Assembly (NCBI GenBank): GCA_016929135.1
Contig: JAFGJK010000110.1
Span: 1 to 64,000 of the forward strand
DNA length: 64,000 bases
Reading direction: 5' to 3'
DNA from: Spirochaetota bacterium
GTDB taxonomy: Bacteria; Spirochaetota; UBA4802; UBA5550
Positions within the stretch are counted from its first letter, which is position 1. Every line of letters begins with the position of its first letter. Positions 7,068-16,173 of the stretch are shown here, one piece after another. Below the pieces are notes generated by a model. It did no database searches. It had not been told where the DNA came from and saw only the letters and a program-made list of their open reading frames with translations. Made by a program: the position numbers and the translations under genes.

Positions 7068-9221
7068 ATGAATCTCGGCACGATACTGATGCTCGCCGTA
7101 ATCCTCCTCTCGGCAGCGGAACTTTTCTTCACCGGTAGGGGGCTGGTCAGAAAAGGGGAAGGGGATTTCATCATAGCGAAGCGGATCTACTATGTGTCGG
7201 CCGCACTCCTGTTCGTCACGGTATGCCACCTGCTGCTCCTATTCCTTTTCGACGATTTCAGGTACGAGTACGTGTTCTCCAATTCCTCGGTGCACCTGCC
7301 GCTGGTCTACAAGATAACGGCGCTCTGGGCGGGGCAGGAGGGGAGTTTCCTGGTCTGGGCGCTCATACTGGCTTTCGTGGGGATCGCGGTGATGCGCGCC
7401 GACGCCGAGAACGCCCCGATGCTGATGCCCTGCGTCATTGTTACGAAGATCCTTATCCTGGTGTCGCTCCTGGTGAAGAGCCCCTTCGATTTCATCTGGA
7501 GGGTGTCGCCGGCCATGGCGGGGACGCTGCCGGTCGATGGCGCCGGCATGAACCCGCTCCTGCAGGACCCCTGGATGATCACGCATCCGCCGCTCCTCTA
7601 TCTCGGCTATGCCCTGTCGGTGGTGCCCTTCGGCTATGCCCTGGTGTCGCTGCTGAAGAACAACCTGTCGCTGATCACCGAACGGGCCTATCCATGGGTC
7701 TTGGCGAGCTTCACTTCTCTGGGCCTGGGCATATTCATGGGAGGGTACTGGGCCTACAGGGTCCTCGGCTGGGGCGGCTACTGGGGATGGGACCCGGTGG
7801 AGAATTCGTCGCTCATCCCGTGGCTACTGGTGACGGCCTTGCTGCACGGGATCCTGGTGCAGAAACGGTCGCTTTCACTGATGAAGACGAACGTCGTCCT
7901 CTCCTTTTTGTTCTTCATATCCGTGTTTCTGAGCTTCTTCCTCACCAGGAGCGGAGTGCTGGCGGACTTTTCCGTGCACTCCTTCGGAGATTACGGCCTT
8001 TCCCTCTACCTGGCATCATATATTGTATTCTTCACCGCGGTCTCCTTCTTTTTTTTCCTGGTGAAGTCTCGCAGGATCGCAGCGGCGCCCCTCCCGCCAG
8101 GCCCGTGGAACCGGCTCGCCTTCACCGCTTCGGGGATTCTCCTGATGGCGTTGTTCGCCTGCTTCGTGCTCTTCGGCACCCTGATGCCGCTCCTCTCCGG
8201 ATTGTTCCTGCGGCAGCAGATCGCGGCGGATTCCGGTTTTTACAATTCGGTTTCGATGATCGTGGGGCCGGCGATACTGGTGGCCATCCTGTGCGCCACC
8301 ATGCCGCTGGCGCATGTGAAGCGTTTCAGTACTATTGTCATGGCGCTGCTGAGCGTGGCGCTGGGGGCTCTGATTATATACCGGCCCCCGGTCCAGTACG
8401 GCCTGGCCGCCGTGACGATCCCGGGGGTGTTTCTGGTGCTGCAGAGCCTGGCGGCGGTGCTGACCAATCGGTCACTGGCGATGCTCCCCTCGCGGCTGGC
8501 ACATATCGGGATTGCGCTGTTTATGATCGGTTCGGTTGTCACCCATCTCCACTCCAGCTCGGGCCAGGGACGTTGTATCCAGGGCCGTGAGACAGCGGTG
8601 AACGGGATCCCGGTGACCTTTCTGGGGCTCCGGGGATCGACGGACTCGCGTCTGGAATTCATGGTCCGGCGCGGTGAATCGAGCGAACAAATCGCCATGA
8701 AGTACTATTTCAATGAACGGATGAACTCTATCTACCGGGAGCCGCAGATACTGGGGGGGATCATCGACGATATCTATATCTATCCCGATGATTACCGTTC
8801 AGGGTTAGAGATGGCGACCGTGGGAAGAGTCGAGAAAGGGAAAGAGGCCCTGGTGGGGGGGGTGCGAATCTTCTTTGCCGGCTTTGACACGGCCCACATG
8901 ACCTCGGAAGCCCCGACGATCAGGGCGAACCTGATCGTGAACGGCCGCAGGCTGAGCCCGGCGCTCTATCTGAAGCGTACATCGAAATCGCATTCCCCGG
9001 TGCCGATACCCGGCACGGAAAGGGCGGTGTCGCTTCTGGATATCGACGTCTCCAGCAGGTCCATATGGGTGCATATCTCGCCCGATGCTACCGTGACGAT
9101 ACCGCCGGACAGCGTGATAGTCAACGTAACGAAGAAAAGGCTGATTTGGCTCGTGTGGCTGGGAACGGTGCTGATCGCCTGCGGCGGTCTGATGGCCTTC
9201 GCACGGTCAGTCCAGGAGTAA
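7068..9221 (+). CDS. ccmF: Haem lyase subunit CcmF
   Basis: 717 residues with about fifteen hydrophobic segments. The start at 7068 lies one base after the ccmE stop. Hallmarks are GQEGSFLVWALIL, the WWD motif WGGYWGWDPVENSSLIPWL, and a long C-terminal periplasmic domain before the last helix. CcmF is the core of the haem ligation complex that attaches haem to the CXXCH motif of apocytochromes. No CcmG or CcmH gene for apocytochrome reduction follows, so those functions must be encoded elsewhere or done by other thiol proteins. The neighbour downstream is convergent. Confidence 0.95.
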   Translation: MNLGTILMLAVILLSAAELFFTGRGLVRKGEGDFIIAKRIYYVSAALLFVTVCHLLLLFLFDDFRYEYVFSNSSVHLPLVYKITALWAGQEGSFLVWALILAFVGIAVMRADAENAPMLMPCVIVTKILILVSLLVKSPFDFIWRVSPAMAGTLPVDGAGMNPLLQDPWMITHPPLLYLGYALSVVPFGYALVSLLKNNLSLITERAYPWVLASFTSLGLGIFMGGYWAYRVLGWGGYWGWDPVENSSLIPWLLVTALLHGILVQKRSLSLMKTNVVLSFLFFISVFLSFFLTRSGVLADFSVHSFGDYGLSLYLASYIVFFTAVSFFFFLVKSRRIAAAPLPPGPWNRLAFTASGILLMALFACFVLFGTLMPLLSGLFLRQQIAADSGFYNSVSMIVGPAILVAILCATMPLAHVKRFSTIVMALLSVALGALIIYRPPVQYGLAAVTIPGVFLVLQSLAAVLTNRSLAMLPSRLAHIGIALFMIGSVVTHLHSSSGQGRCIQGRETAVNGIPVTFLGLRGSTDSRLEFMVRRGESSEQIAMKYYFNERMNSIYREPQILGGIIDDIYIYPDDYRSGLEMATVGRVEKGKEALVGGVRIFFAGFDTAHMTSEAPTIRANLIVNGRRLSPALYLKRTSKSHSPVPIPGTERAVSLLDIDVSSRSIWVHISPDATVTIPPDSVIVNVTKKRLIWLVWLGTVLIACGGLMAFARSVQE

Positions 9222-9230
9222 CAGCCAGCT

Positions 9231-9587
9231 TCACCATTGTCCCCTGCTGACGAGTATTTCGATCGCCCGGATGCACGAGTCCACCTCCTGCCTCAGGGTA
9301 TCCACAAGAGCGCCGATGTCGCGCAGGTCCTGTTGCTTCCCTTTTGCCTCCAGCGCCAGCGCCGCATCGCGGGCCCGGTTCGCCGAGAAGTTGGACACCG
9401 CCCCCTTGATGGAATGCGCAAGCTTCGCCAGCCCCGCAGCATCGTTCAGGGCGATAGATTCCTCGATCTTCGAGATGATGGACGCCGAATCCCTCTTAAA
9501 GATACCGTGAAGTTCCCTGAGAAGCTCCATATCCCCCTCGATCCTGTCGTGCAGTGCCTTCAGGTCGATCACTCGGGAAATGTCCAT
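9231..9587 (-). CDS. HPt phosphotransfer domain protein
   Basis: 118 residues made entirely of a histidine phosphotransfer four-helix domain. The phospho-acceptor motif is AHSIKGAVSNF, with the histidine near residue 58. The downstream helix carries LALEAKGKQ, typical of the family. GAGGTGG upstream supports the ATG at 9587. Such single-domain HPt proteins relay phosphate between hybrid kinases and response regulators. The large hybrid kinase at 55 kb in this window is a possible but unproven partner. It is a single gene between convergent ccmF and a same-strand methyltransferase. Confidence 0.85.
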   Translation of the reverse strand: MDISRVIDLKALHDRIEGDMELLRELHGIFKRDSASIISKIEESIALNDAAGLAKLAHSIKGAVSNFSANRARDAALALEAKGKQQDLRDIGALVDTLRQEVDSCIRAIEILVSRGQW

Positions 9588-9670
9588 TGGCCACCTCGAG
9601 TATGTGAATCGGCAATAAAAAAAACCCGGATACGGGGCGCTGTCAAGCCAATAATCGCGAAGCCGATCGA

Positions 9671-10390
9671 TCAGAACTCAAGCAGTATGTCCGCATAACG
9701 TGAGATAAAGGTATAGCGGCTCCCCTCGGCGGTCATGATGTGGCGCAGGGCATCGGCAATCTTATCCGCGCTGATGCCATCCAGATCGTGGGAATACCGG
9801 TAGAAGTCGGCCTCCTCCATGAGATCGTCGATACGGTGGGTTCGAAACTGTTCGATGGGTTCCTCGGTATGGGGGAAGCTCAGTTCTCGGATCGCCTTCC
9901 GTATGTTCGAGGCGGATTGCCGCCTCCTGGGGGGGGCGGAGAGCCGGGATAACAGCGCCCCGGAGAGGGTACTGGAGCCGCGATCGTCACCGATGACAAG
10001 AATCACCCGCGGGGCCTTTGATTTCATCTTCTTGAGGGCTTCTGACAGCGGCCTCAGCGAATAGACGGAGTGGACGCAGATCACGCAGTCCGCCGGTTCA
10101 CCGGTCCAGGATTCCCAAGTTTCCTGGGAGATGGTGATGGCATCGAGGCTTCTCCCTGCGGCATTCCGGCGCAGAATGGCGACCATTGCGCCGGAGGGTT
10201 CCACGGCAATAACCCTGTGTCCCGCCTGGGCGAGCGGAATCGCCAGAAGACCGGTCCCCGCACCGATATCGATAATCGATCGGCAGGATGCTGTCTTTTC
10301 CATAATCAGGGGGAGGATGTTCCCCGGATATCCCAGGTCCCTCATCCTTCTGTCGTATTCCACGGCAAAGCGTTGTTCCCTGAATTTCAT
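9671..10390 (-). CDS. Class I SAM-dependent methyltransferase
   Basis: About 239 residues. Motif I is IIDIGAGTGLLAIPLA, the acidic ribose-binding end of strand two is VIAVEPSGAM, and CVICVHSVYSL covers motif IV. The C-terminal half has no recognisable substrate domain. The start is taken at the ATG at 10390, with GGTGGGG just upstream. A GTG nine bases earlier is possible. The substrate cannot be inferred. It sits upstream of the HPt gene on the same strand with an 83-base gap. Confidence 0.75.
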   Translation of the reverse strand: MKFREQRFAVEYDRRMRDLGYPGNILPLIMEKTASCRSIIDIGAGTGLLAIPLAQAGHRVIAVEPSGAMVAILRRNAAGRSLDAITISQETWESWTGEPADCVICVHSVYSLRPLSEALKKMKSKAPRVILVIGDDRGSSTLSGALLSRLSAPPRRRQSASNIRKAIRELSFPHTEEPIEQFRTHRIDDLMEEADFYRYSHDLDGISADKIADALRHIMTAEGSRYTFISRYADILLEF

Positions 10391-10654
10391 GATCCCCACC
10401 GGAGGGTCTTCCCGCGCGGGATCACCCCTTGATCCATTTTTTATAGATTAGACGAAAATTATCATTGTATTACAACATTAATTCTTTAAATTGTTGAAAT
10501 GATTGAGGATGGTTGTGATGGCGGACTCTGGGCGGCATGTATTCCATCGACTTTTTTCATAAAATGACGCCGGGAGGAATTTATATATATTGCAAACACC
10601 GGCTCCGCGCGTTGATTATGCAGAAAGAGGGAGCCGAATCACGGGGATCATGCG

Positions 10655-11545
10655 ATGAAGATACAATACATATCGATCAATATACGGCACGATGATGAGA
10701 GCACACTCCCGCTGCTGGATGAGCTGATCGAATACCTGAGGAAGAAGAGGGTTTGCATACAGCTGCCGGACTACCAGATGATCGGCGACAGCCGGTTTGC
10801 CGAATATATCGTCGATAACGACAATTTCATCAACAGGACGGATTGTATCGTCGCCATCGGCGGCGACGGTACGTTTCTCAGGACTGCCAGGCTGTTCGTG
10901 GACACGGGGAAGCCAATATTCGGAATCAACCGCGGCCGGATGGGCTTCCTCACCGAATTCGGGCCGGATGAGTACCTGCAGTACCTCGAGGATATCTTCA
11001 GCGGCAGATACCGGACGGCGGAGCGGCCGCTTCTCTCGGCGACCCACCGGCGGAAGGGGAAGGATACCGGTACGCTCTGTTTTTTAAACGATGCGGTCAT
11101 ATCGAAGGGTGCCTTCTCCCGGGCGATCAGGATTGAGCTTGAGATCGACGGCGAATCCCTCAACGCCTATTCCGGCGACGGGCTGATCGTGGCTACCTCC
11201 ACAGGCTCCACGGCCTATTCACTTTCGGCGGGGGGGCCCATCGTCGTCCCCGCAACGAAGGACGTGTTTATCCTGAACCCGGTGTGTCCTCACACCCTTG
11301 CCATGCGGTCCATGATTCTGCCGTCCACCTCGATCGTGAAGGCCAGGATACTGTCCGAGTTCAAGAATTTATTATTGACAATAGACGGGCAGGAGGCTAT
11401 CCGCATTGACGGGGAAGATGAGGTCCTGTTCCATCAATCAGACAAGAAGATACTGCTGATAACGCATCCCAGAAAGAATTTCTATGCCATTCTGCAGGAA
11501 AAACTGGGATGGGGAGAAAGTCATGCTCTGCGAACTGAGAATTAA
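10655..11545 (+). CDS. nadK: NAD kinase
   Basis: 296 residues. The kinase motif GGDGT is at residues 69-73, followed by GINRGRMGFLTEF and the conserved second motif LNDAVISKG (ND in place of the frequent NE). The glycine-rich TSTGSTAYSLSAGGPIV follows. It phosphorylates NAD to NADP with ATP or polyphosphate. Its stop overlaps the recN start by 23 bases, a nadK-recN pairing common in bacteria. Together with pncA and pncB at 39-41 kb it indicates pyridine nucleotide supply genes in this window, although the loci are separate. Confidence 0.95.
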   Translation: MKIQYISINIRHDDESTLPLLDELIEYLRKKRVCIQLPDYQMIGDSRFAEYIVDNDNFINRTDCIVAIGGDGTFLRTARLFVDTGKPIFGINRGRMGFLTEFGPDEYLQYLEDIFSGRYRTAERPLLSATHRRKGKDTGTLCFLNDAVISKGAFSRAIRIELEIDGESLNAYSGDGLIVATSTGSTAYSLSAGGPIVVPATKDVFILNPVCPHTLAMRSMILPSTSIVKARILSEFKNLLLTIDGQEAIRIDGEDEVLFHQSDKKILLITHPRKNFYAILQEKLGWGESHALRTEN

Positions 11546-13232
11546 AAACTTCGTCATCATCGAAGACCTGAGCATCTCTTTCAATAGGGGCCTCAATGTC
11601 CTCACCGGCGAAACCGGAGCGGGAAAATCGATACTGATCGACGCGCTTTCCGGCGTACTGGGAGAGAAGATGACCACCGACATGATTCGAACCGGCTTTG
11701 AAAAGGCGATGCTGGAGGGTTCCTTCGATGTCTCAGAGATACCGCAGGTGAGGCAGATTCTCGACGAATCGGGCATAGATTTCGACAATGACACGCTGAT
11801 TCTGAAGAGGGAGCTGTACAGCAGCGGCAAGGGGAGGTGCTTCGCCAATTCGGTACAGATACCGATCACGAAGCTGAAGGAGATTTCGGAATATCTCGTG
11901 GACATTCACGGGCAGAACGAGCACCAGAACATCATAAACATCAACAAGCACCGGGAGATGCTCGACAGCTTCGGCAGACACGAGGAGTTGGTCCAGCAGA
12001 TACGGGAGCTTCACCAGAGGCTGCAGACAATCAAGGGACGGCTTGAATCCTTTGATATCGACGAGAGGGAGAAGGCGCGCAGAATCGAGTTCAATTCCTT
12101 CGCCATACGGGAGATCGAGTCCGCGAAGCTCGTACCGGGAGAGGAGGAGGAGCTGAGGAACGAATCGAGCCTTCTGGCCAATGCGGAGAAGCTCTTCAAC
12201 GAGATCAACCATTCCTCGTCGCTCCTCCACGATGACGGGGGGATCATACAGAGGCTGAAGATGGTGGAGCAGTCGCTCTCGCATGTCTCCAGATACGACA
12301 CCGAGATCTCCAACCGTCTTGAGGCGGTCAAGGAGTCCCTCTACTCGCTGGAGGACGTTTTTGCCTATCTTAAGGATTACGAGCGCAGTATCGATTACTC
12401 TCCCGAGAGGATCAACAAGGTCGAGGAACGGCTCTCGATGATATCGGCGCTGAAAAAGAAATACGGCGATTCCATCGAGCAGATACTCGAGTACGGGGAG
12501 AGGGCCAGAAATGAGCTGGACACGATAACCTCCGGCGACGAGGAGGTGGAGCGCCTCAGGGAGGAATACACGGTGCAGCTCAGGGAGGCAAAGCGGGTCG
12601 CCTTCGAGCTGTCGGACAGAAGGGCGGCAGCCGCCAAGAGGCTTGAGGAGCTCGTGATCAGGGAGCTGGGAGATCTGGGGATGTCGGGAACGATATTCAG
12701 GATTTCCATCAAGCGGGAGCTGAGCCCCACCGGGGAGATCGAGTCAGAGAACAGACGGTATGTGCTCTATCCCCACGGGCTCGACAGGATCGAATTCATG
12801 CTTTCCGCCAACGAGGGGGAGGACCTCCGGCAGCTCCGCAGGGTCGCCTCCGGGGGCGAGATGTCGAGGATCATGCTGGCATTAAAGAATGTGCTCCTGT
12901 CGGCGGACATTGTGGAGAGCCTCGTCTTCGACGAGGTCGACGCCGGCATCAGCGGCAAGATCGCGGATATTGTCGGGAAGAAGCTGAAGACCCTGGCCAA
13001 CAAGCGGCAGGTCTTGGTGATCACCCATCTTCCGCAGATTGCCGCAATGTCCGATTCACATTTCTCCGTGCAGAAGCAGAAGTCCGATTCGAGGATCACC
13101 ACCGTGGTGCGGCAGCTGAACAGAAGGGAGAAGATCAAGGAGGTCGCGAGGATCCTTGCCGGTGAGAAGGTCACCGATCTCTCGATCCGGCATGCGGAGG
13201 AGATGGTCGGCATGGCTGAGAAATTCAGATGA
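11523..13232 (+). CDS. recN: DNA repair ATPase RecN
   Basis: 569 residues of an SMC-like protein. It has Walker A GETGAGKSI (about residues 30-38), long coiled-coil arms, the signature LRRVASGGEMSRIMLAL and Walker B LVFDEVDAGISG. RecN acts early in double-strand break repair by holding DNA ends and sister chromatids together. The ATG at 11523 inside the end of nadK gives the canonical MLCELRIKNFVII opening. The next gene starts in an ATGA overlap at the recN stop. Confidence 0.96.
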   Translation: MLCELRIKNFVIIEDLSISFNRGLNVLTGETGAGKSILIDALSGVLGEKMTTDMIRTGFEKAMLEGSFDVSEIPQVRQILDESGIDFDNDTLILKRELYSSGKGRCFANSVQIPITKLKEISEYLVDIHGQNEHQNIININKHREMLDSFGRHEELVQQIRELHQRLQTIKGRLESFDIDEREKARRIEFNSFAIREIESAKLVPGEEEELRNESSLLANAEKLFNEINHSSSLLHDDGGIIQRLKMVEQSLSHVSRYDTEISNRLEAVKESLYSLEDVFAYLKDYERSIDYSPERINKVEERLSMISALKKKYGDSIEQILEYGERARNELDTITSGDEEVERLREEYTVQLREAKRVAFELSDRRAAAAKRLEELVIRELGDLGMSGTIFRISIKRELSPTGEIESENRRYVLYPHGLDRIEFMLSANEGEDLRQLRRVASGGEMSRIMLALKNVLLSADIVESLVFDEVDAGISGKIADIVGKKLKTLANKRQVLVITHLPQIAAMSDSHFSVQKQKSDSRITTVVRQLNRREKIKEVARILAGEKVTDLSIRHAEEMVGMAEKFR

Positions 13233-13816
13233 AACGGCATCGCTCCATCAATCTCACCGATTTTCTCACCTCCGTCATCGCCGCTGCAATCGGCTTTTCC
13301 GACAGTTTCATTCATGTCGCTATCGACAGCATCCTCGTGTGCGTCTCGTCCAACAAACGGTCGGGGCGCGGCGGTTCCTACGGGAAGCTTGTGCCGCTGC
13401 GTTTTATAAACGGCCAGGAGTTCATCCAGCACAATAGAAGGATGTACACCATCCCCCGGGTATACCACAATGATGCGAGGATTCTGTATCTGATCTATTT
13501 TTACATACCGAGATTTCTCGATCTGCCTGCCGGGGAGAAGCTGCATGTGATATTCCACGAGCTCTATCACATTGATCCGACCTTCAACGGCGATATCAGA
13601 AGGATGGGGGCAGTGAAGTCAGCCCACGGGTTCTCGAAGAAGCATTTCGACTCTCTGTTCCAGCGGGAGGCCGGCCGGTTCCAGGAATCGATCGCCCACA
13701 CCGAGATGCATTCCATCCTGTCCTTGGACTCCCGGGGCCTGTACGCCGCGTATGAAACGGTGGTGGCGCGAAGGATGAAGGTGCCCAAACCGGTTATGAT
13801 TGACAAAATCAGCTAG
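13229..13816 (+). CDS. Putative zinc metallopeptidase-like protein (HExxH)
   Basis: 195 residues. HELYH at residues 110-114 is an HExxH zinc motif set in a hydrophobic helix (LHVIFHELYHIDP). It is followed by H133 and H139, candidates for the third ligand. No signal peptide or membrane segment is seen, so it should be cytoplasmic. The pattern recalls predicted metallopeptidases found in phages and bacteria, but I do not recognise a named family. The start overlaps the recN stop by four bases, so the two are probably translationally coupled. This hints at a link to DNA repair, which is inference. Confidence 0.6.
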   Translation: MKRHRSINLTDFLTSVIAAAIGFSDSFIHVAIDSILVCVSSNKRSGRGGSYGKLVPLRFINGQEFIQHNRRMYTIPRVYHNDARILYLIYFYIPRFLDLPAGEKLHVIFHELYHIDPTFNGDIRRMGAVKSAHGFSKKHFDSLFQREAGRFQESIAHTEMHSILSLDSRGLYAAYETVVARRMKVPKPVMIDKIS

Positions 13817-13854
13817 CCCTGTAGTCTGAACAGAAAATTCGGGAAGGCCGGATC

Positions 13855-14934
13855 ATGAACCGCATAAAAAATATATTCGTGTCCGCCGGAAAGGCGCTGG
13901 CGGTGATAATCGCCGCACTGATCCTTCTGGAGGGACTGCTGTTCGCACTCAGCAAGATCGCCTTCTGCCCCTTCCTCTATGACGCCAGGTACTACCGGTA
14001 CCTCGGGAGGCCCCACGGACTTGAGTACGATTTCAGGATTAACGGCAGGGGCTTCAAGGACCGGGAGTTCAGTGACGAGAAGCGCCAGGGAGTCTTCAGG
14101 ATCGTGGCCACGGGGGATTCCACCCTCTGGGGGGTCGTTCCGCGTCAGCACAACTTCCTGACGATACTGGAACAGATGCTGAACAGAGATGGAGCGGAGT
14201 TGGAGCTGTACAACATGGGCCTCCCCGCGATCGGACCGCACGACTACCGGGCGATTCTGGCACACGAGGCGGTACGGGTCGACCCGGACATGTTCCTTCT
14301 CTGCTTTTACATAGGAGATGATTTCGGCACGCGCAAACTGTATACCTACAGCAGGGTCGCCTCGCTGGTTCGGTATATCATGGACCTGATCAAGGGCCCC
14401 AGAAAGATCCTACCACACGAAGGCGTAAGGGTATTTCGGGAGGATCTGTTTCAGATTGAGGATGGTCTGTACTACGGCTATGCGGCGAAGAAGGCGAGGC
14501 TGTACCGCAGGCATCGTTCCGAGCGGGTGGTCCATGATTATCATACGACCCTGTGGTATCTGCGGGAAATCAGGGATATCTGCAGAAGAAAGGGGATCTC
14601 CCTGGTAGTGGCGGTGATTCCTGATGAGCTGCAGATGAATAAGGAGCTTCAGGGGGAGTTCTTCAGGCGCATCCCGGAGAACATGCATGGGGATGTCGAT
14701 TTTCTCTATCCCAACCGCCTGCTGAACGGGGATCTGGAAAAAATGGGGATAACTCACTTCGATATCACCGATGATTTCATCAGGGCGGCGGAAAGCTCGA
14801 ATCGGTATTTTTTTCTGAAAAAGAACTATCACTGGAACATCGACGGGAACAGGGTGGCGGCAGAGTTCATGTTCAAGCATCTTGAGCCGATCATAAAGGA
14901 GATCAGGGGACGGAAGGGGAGTCAGAACAGGTAG
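13855..14934 (+). CDS. Membrane-anchored SGNH/GDSL-type hydrolase
   Basis: 359 residues. One N-terminal hydrophobic segment (about residues 12-35) would anchor the enzyme with the catalytic domain outside. Block I is VATGDSTLWG with the nucleophile S89. Block II/III is LYNMGLPAIGPHDY with a conserved Asn/Gly. Block V is HWNIDGN, with H326 and D330 as catalytic residues. The arrangement is like extracytoplasmic acyl-ester hydrolases acting on polysaccharides or lipids. It follows the metallopeptidase gene by 38 bases on the same strand. Its 3' end overlaps the convergent acylphosphatase gene by 13 bases. Confidence 0.75.
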   Translation: MNRIKNIFVSAGKALAVIIAALILLEGLLFALSKIAFCPFLYDARYYRYLGRPHGLEYDFRINGRGFKDREFSDEKRQGVFRIVATGDSTLWGVVPRQHNFLTILEQMLNRDGAELELYNMGLPAIGPHDYRAILAHEAVRVDPDMFLLCFYIGDDFGTRKLYTYSRVASLVRYIMDLIKGPRKILPHEGVRVFREDLFQIEDGLYYGYAAKKARLYRRHRSERVVHDYHTTLWYLREIRDICRRKGISLVVAVIPDELQMNKELQGEFFRRIPENMHGDVDFLYPNRLLNGDLEKMGITHFDITDDFIRAAESSNRYFFLKKNYHWNIDGNRVAAEFMFKHLEPIIKEIRGRKGSQNR

Positions 14935-15197
14935 TCACCGTGAATCGGGCCGCTATATTCGTATAGCTCGACGTCATTGATGCTTCCGTAGAAGGAGAAG
15001 CCGCGGGGATTGTTGATAAGGCTGGCGATATACTGCTTCGCAGAATCGGCATTATCGGTGTCGAGCAGCACGCGGACTGAACCGTCTGAACAATTTGAGG
15101 CTGCTCCCCTGATACTCAGGTGCCTTCCGTACTGGGAGCAGTACTGCCTGCAGCAGACGCCCTGGACCATTCCTCTCAGTATGATCTTCTTGGACAT
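14922..15197 (-). CDS. acyP: Acylphosphatase-like protein
   Basis: 91 residues. The N-terminal motif GMVQGVCCR contains the phosphate-binding loop and catalytic arginine of acylphosphatases. ASNCSDGSVRV provides the catalytic asparagine and the following glycine. Acylphosphatase hydrolyses acyl phosphates such as acetyl phosphate or 1,3-bisphosphoglycerate. The ATG at 15197 gives the normal family length. Extending upstream would add a non-homologous tail. Unusual points are four cysteines, including CC in the active loop where bulky residues are usual, and GRHLSIRGAASN in place of the usual glycine-tryptophan pattern. Confidence 0.75.
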   Translation of the reverse strand: MSKKIILRGMVQGVCCRQYCSQYGRHLSIRGAASNCSDGSVRVLLDTDNADSAKQYIASLINNPRGFSFYGSINDVELYEYSGPIHGDYLF

Positions 15198-15321
15198 GCC
15201 GTCACTTCCATGAGGGGTTGATGGGGATGCAACTATTACCTCCCCCTGACGTTTCAATAATAATCCCATCGATCGGTTCCTGTCAATGATTTCGCGGTGA
15301 CGGAACGGGCGTTTTGAAAAG

Positions 15322-16173
15322 ATGAGCACACGGTTTTCACTGGTCATGACATCGGACGGGTCAGTGACCCTTCATGATTCCTCGATCATGGAATCGATGC
15401 ATTCCAGCTCCGGCGCATACGAGGAAGCGGTGCTGAAGCACGTGCGTCCCTCGGGGGTGCTGACACGGCAGGCGGAAGCGCTCACCGTGCTCGATGTCGG
15501 ATTCGGCCTCGGATACAATGTCCTGGCACTGGCGCATGAACTTACGTGTTGCGGTTTTGGGGGCTCACTGGAGGTGCATTCTCTTGAAACGAGCAGGGAA
15601 TACCTGGCCTTCATGAGGGCGATTCGGTTTGAAGATGAGAGGGATGCCCTCTATGGGCATCTCATGGAGGCCTATGAACACGGCTCGTGCCGATGCGGAA
15701 ATTTTTTCCTGACGATACATTTCAACGATGCCAGGGCCTCCCTGGAAGGTCTTGGCAACCGACGTTTCGACTGCGTCTTTCATGACCCCTATTCGCCGTC
15801 GAAGAATCCTGAGCTCTGGACGGTGCAGTTTTTCCGGAGGCTCAACGGGATGATGAAGGAGGAGGCGGTACTCACCACCTATTCCAGCGCCCTGCAGGTC
15901 CGCCTGGCGATGGTGAAGGCAGGCTTTTTCATCGGGAGGGGGCCATCGGTGGGGAAGAAGAGGGAAGGGACCGTTGCGTCAAGGACCAGGATGCCCACGG
16001 CGTTCCCCGGGTCCTATGTGTCGGATCTGGAGCGCGATCCGAAGGCGACCCCATACCTGGATTGTAACTTCACGGATTCGAGGGGGGAGATAGTGCGAAG
16101 AAGGTCCGAGAGTATCAGAATGCGGCGTCACAGCATGTCATCAAGCTCGTCCAGTACTGATTGCGATGCCTGA
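15322..16173 (+). CDS. MnmC-type tRNA methyltransferase-like protein
   Basis: 283 residues. VLDVGFGLGYNVLALA is the SAM-binding motif I. FHDPYSPSKNPELWTVQFFRRL is the hallmark strand of the methyltransferase domain of MnmC (DUF752), where D-x-x-x-P-x-K-N-P-x-x-W is typical. The FAD oxidase domain of full MnmC is absent. The likely role is methylation of the aminomethyl group on wobble uridine 34 of tRNA, as in stand-alone MnmD-type enzymes. The C-terminal 30 residues are serine- and arginine-rich and look like read-through into the convergent gene. The 3' end overlaps the next gene by 46 bases. Confidence 0.7.
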   Translation: MSTRFSLVMTSDGSVTLHDSSIMESMHSSSGAYEEAVLKHVRPSGVLTRQAEALTVLDVGFGLGYNVLALAHELTCCGFGGSLEVHSLETSREYLAFMRAIRFEDERDALYGHLMEAYEHGSCRCGNFFLTIHFNDARASLEGLGNRRFDCVFHDPYSPSKNPELWTVQFFRRLNGMMKEEAVLTTYSSALQVRLAMVKAGFFIGRGPSVGKKREGTVASRTRMPTAFPGSYVSDLERDPKATPYLDCNFTDSRGEIVRRRSESIRMRRHSMSSSSSSTDCDA

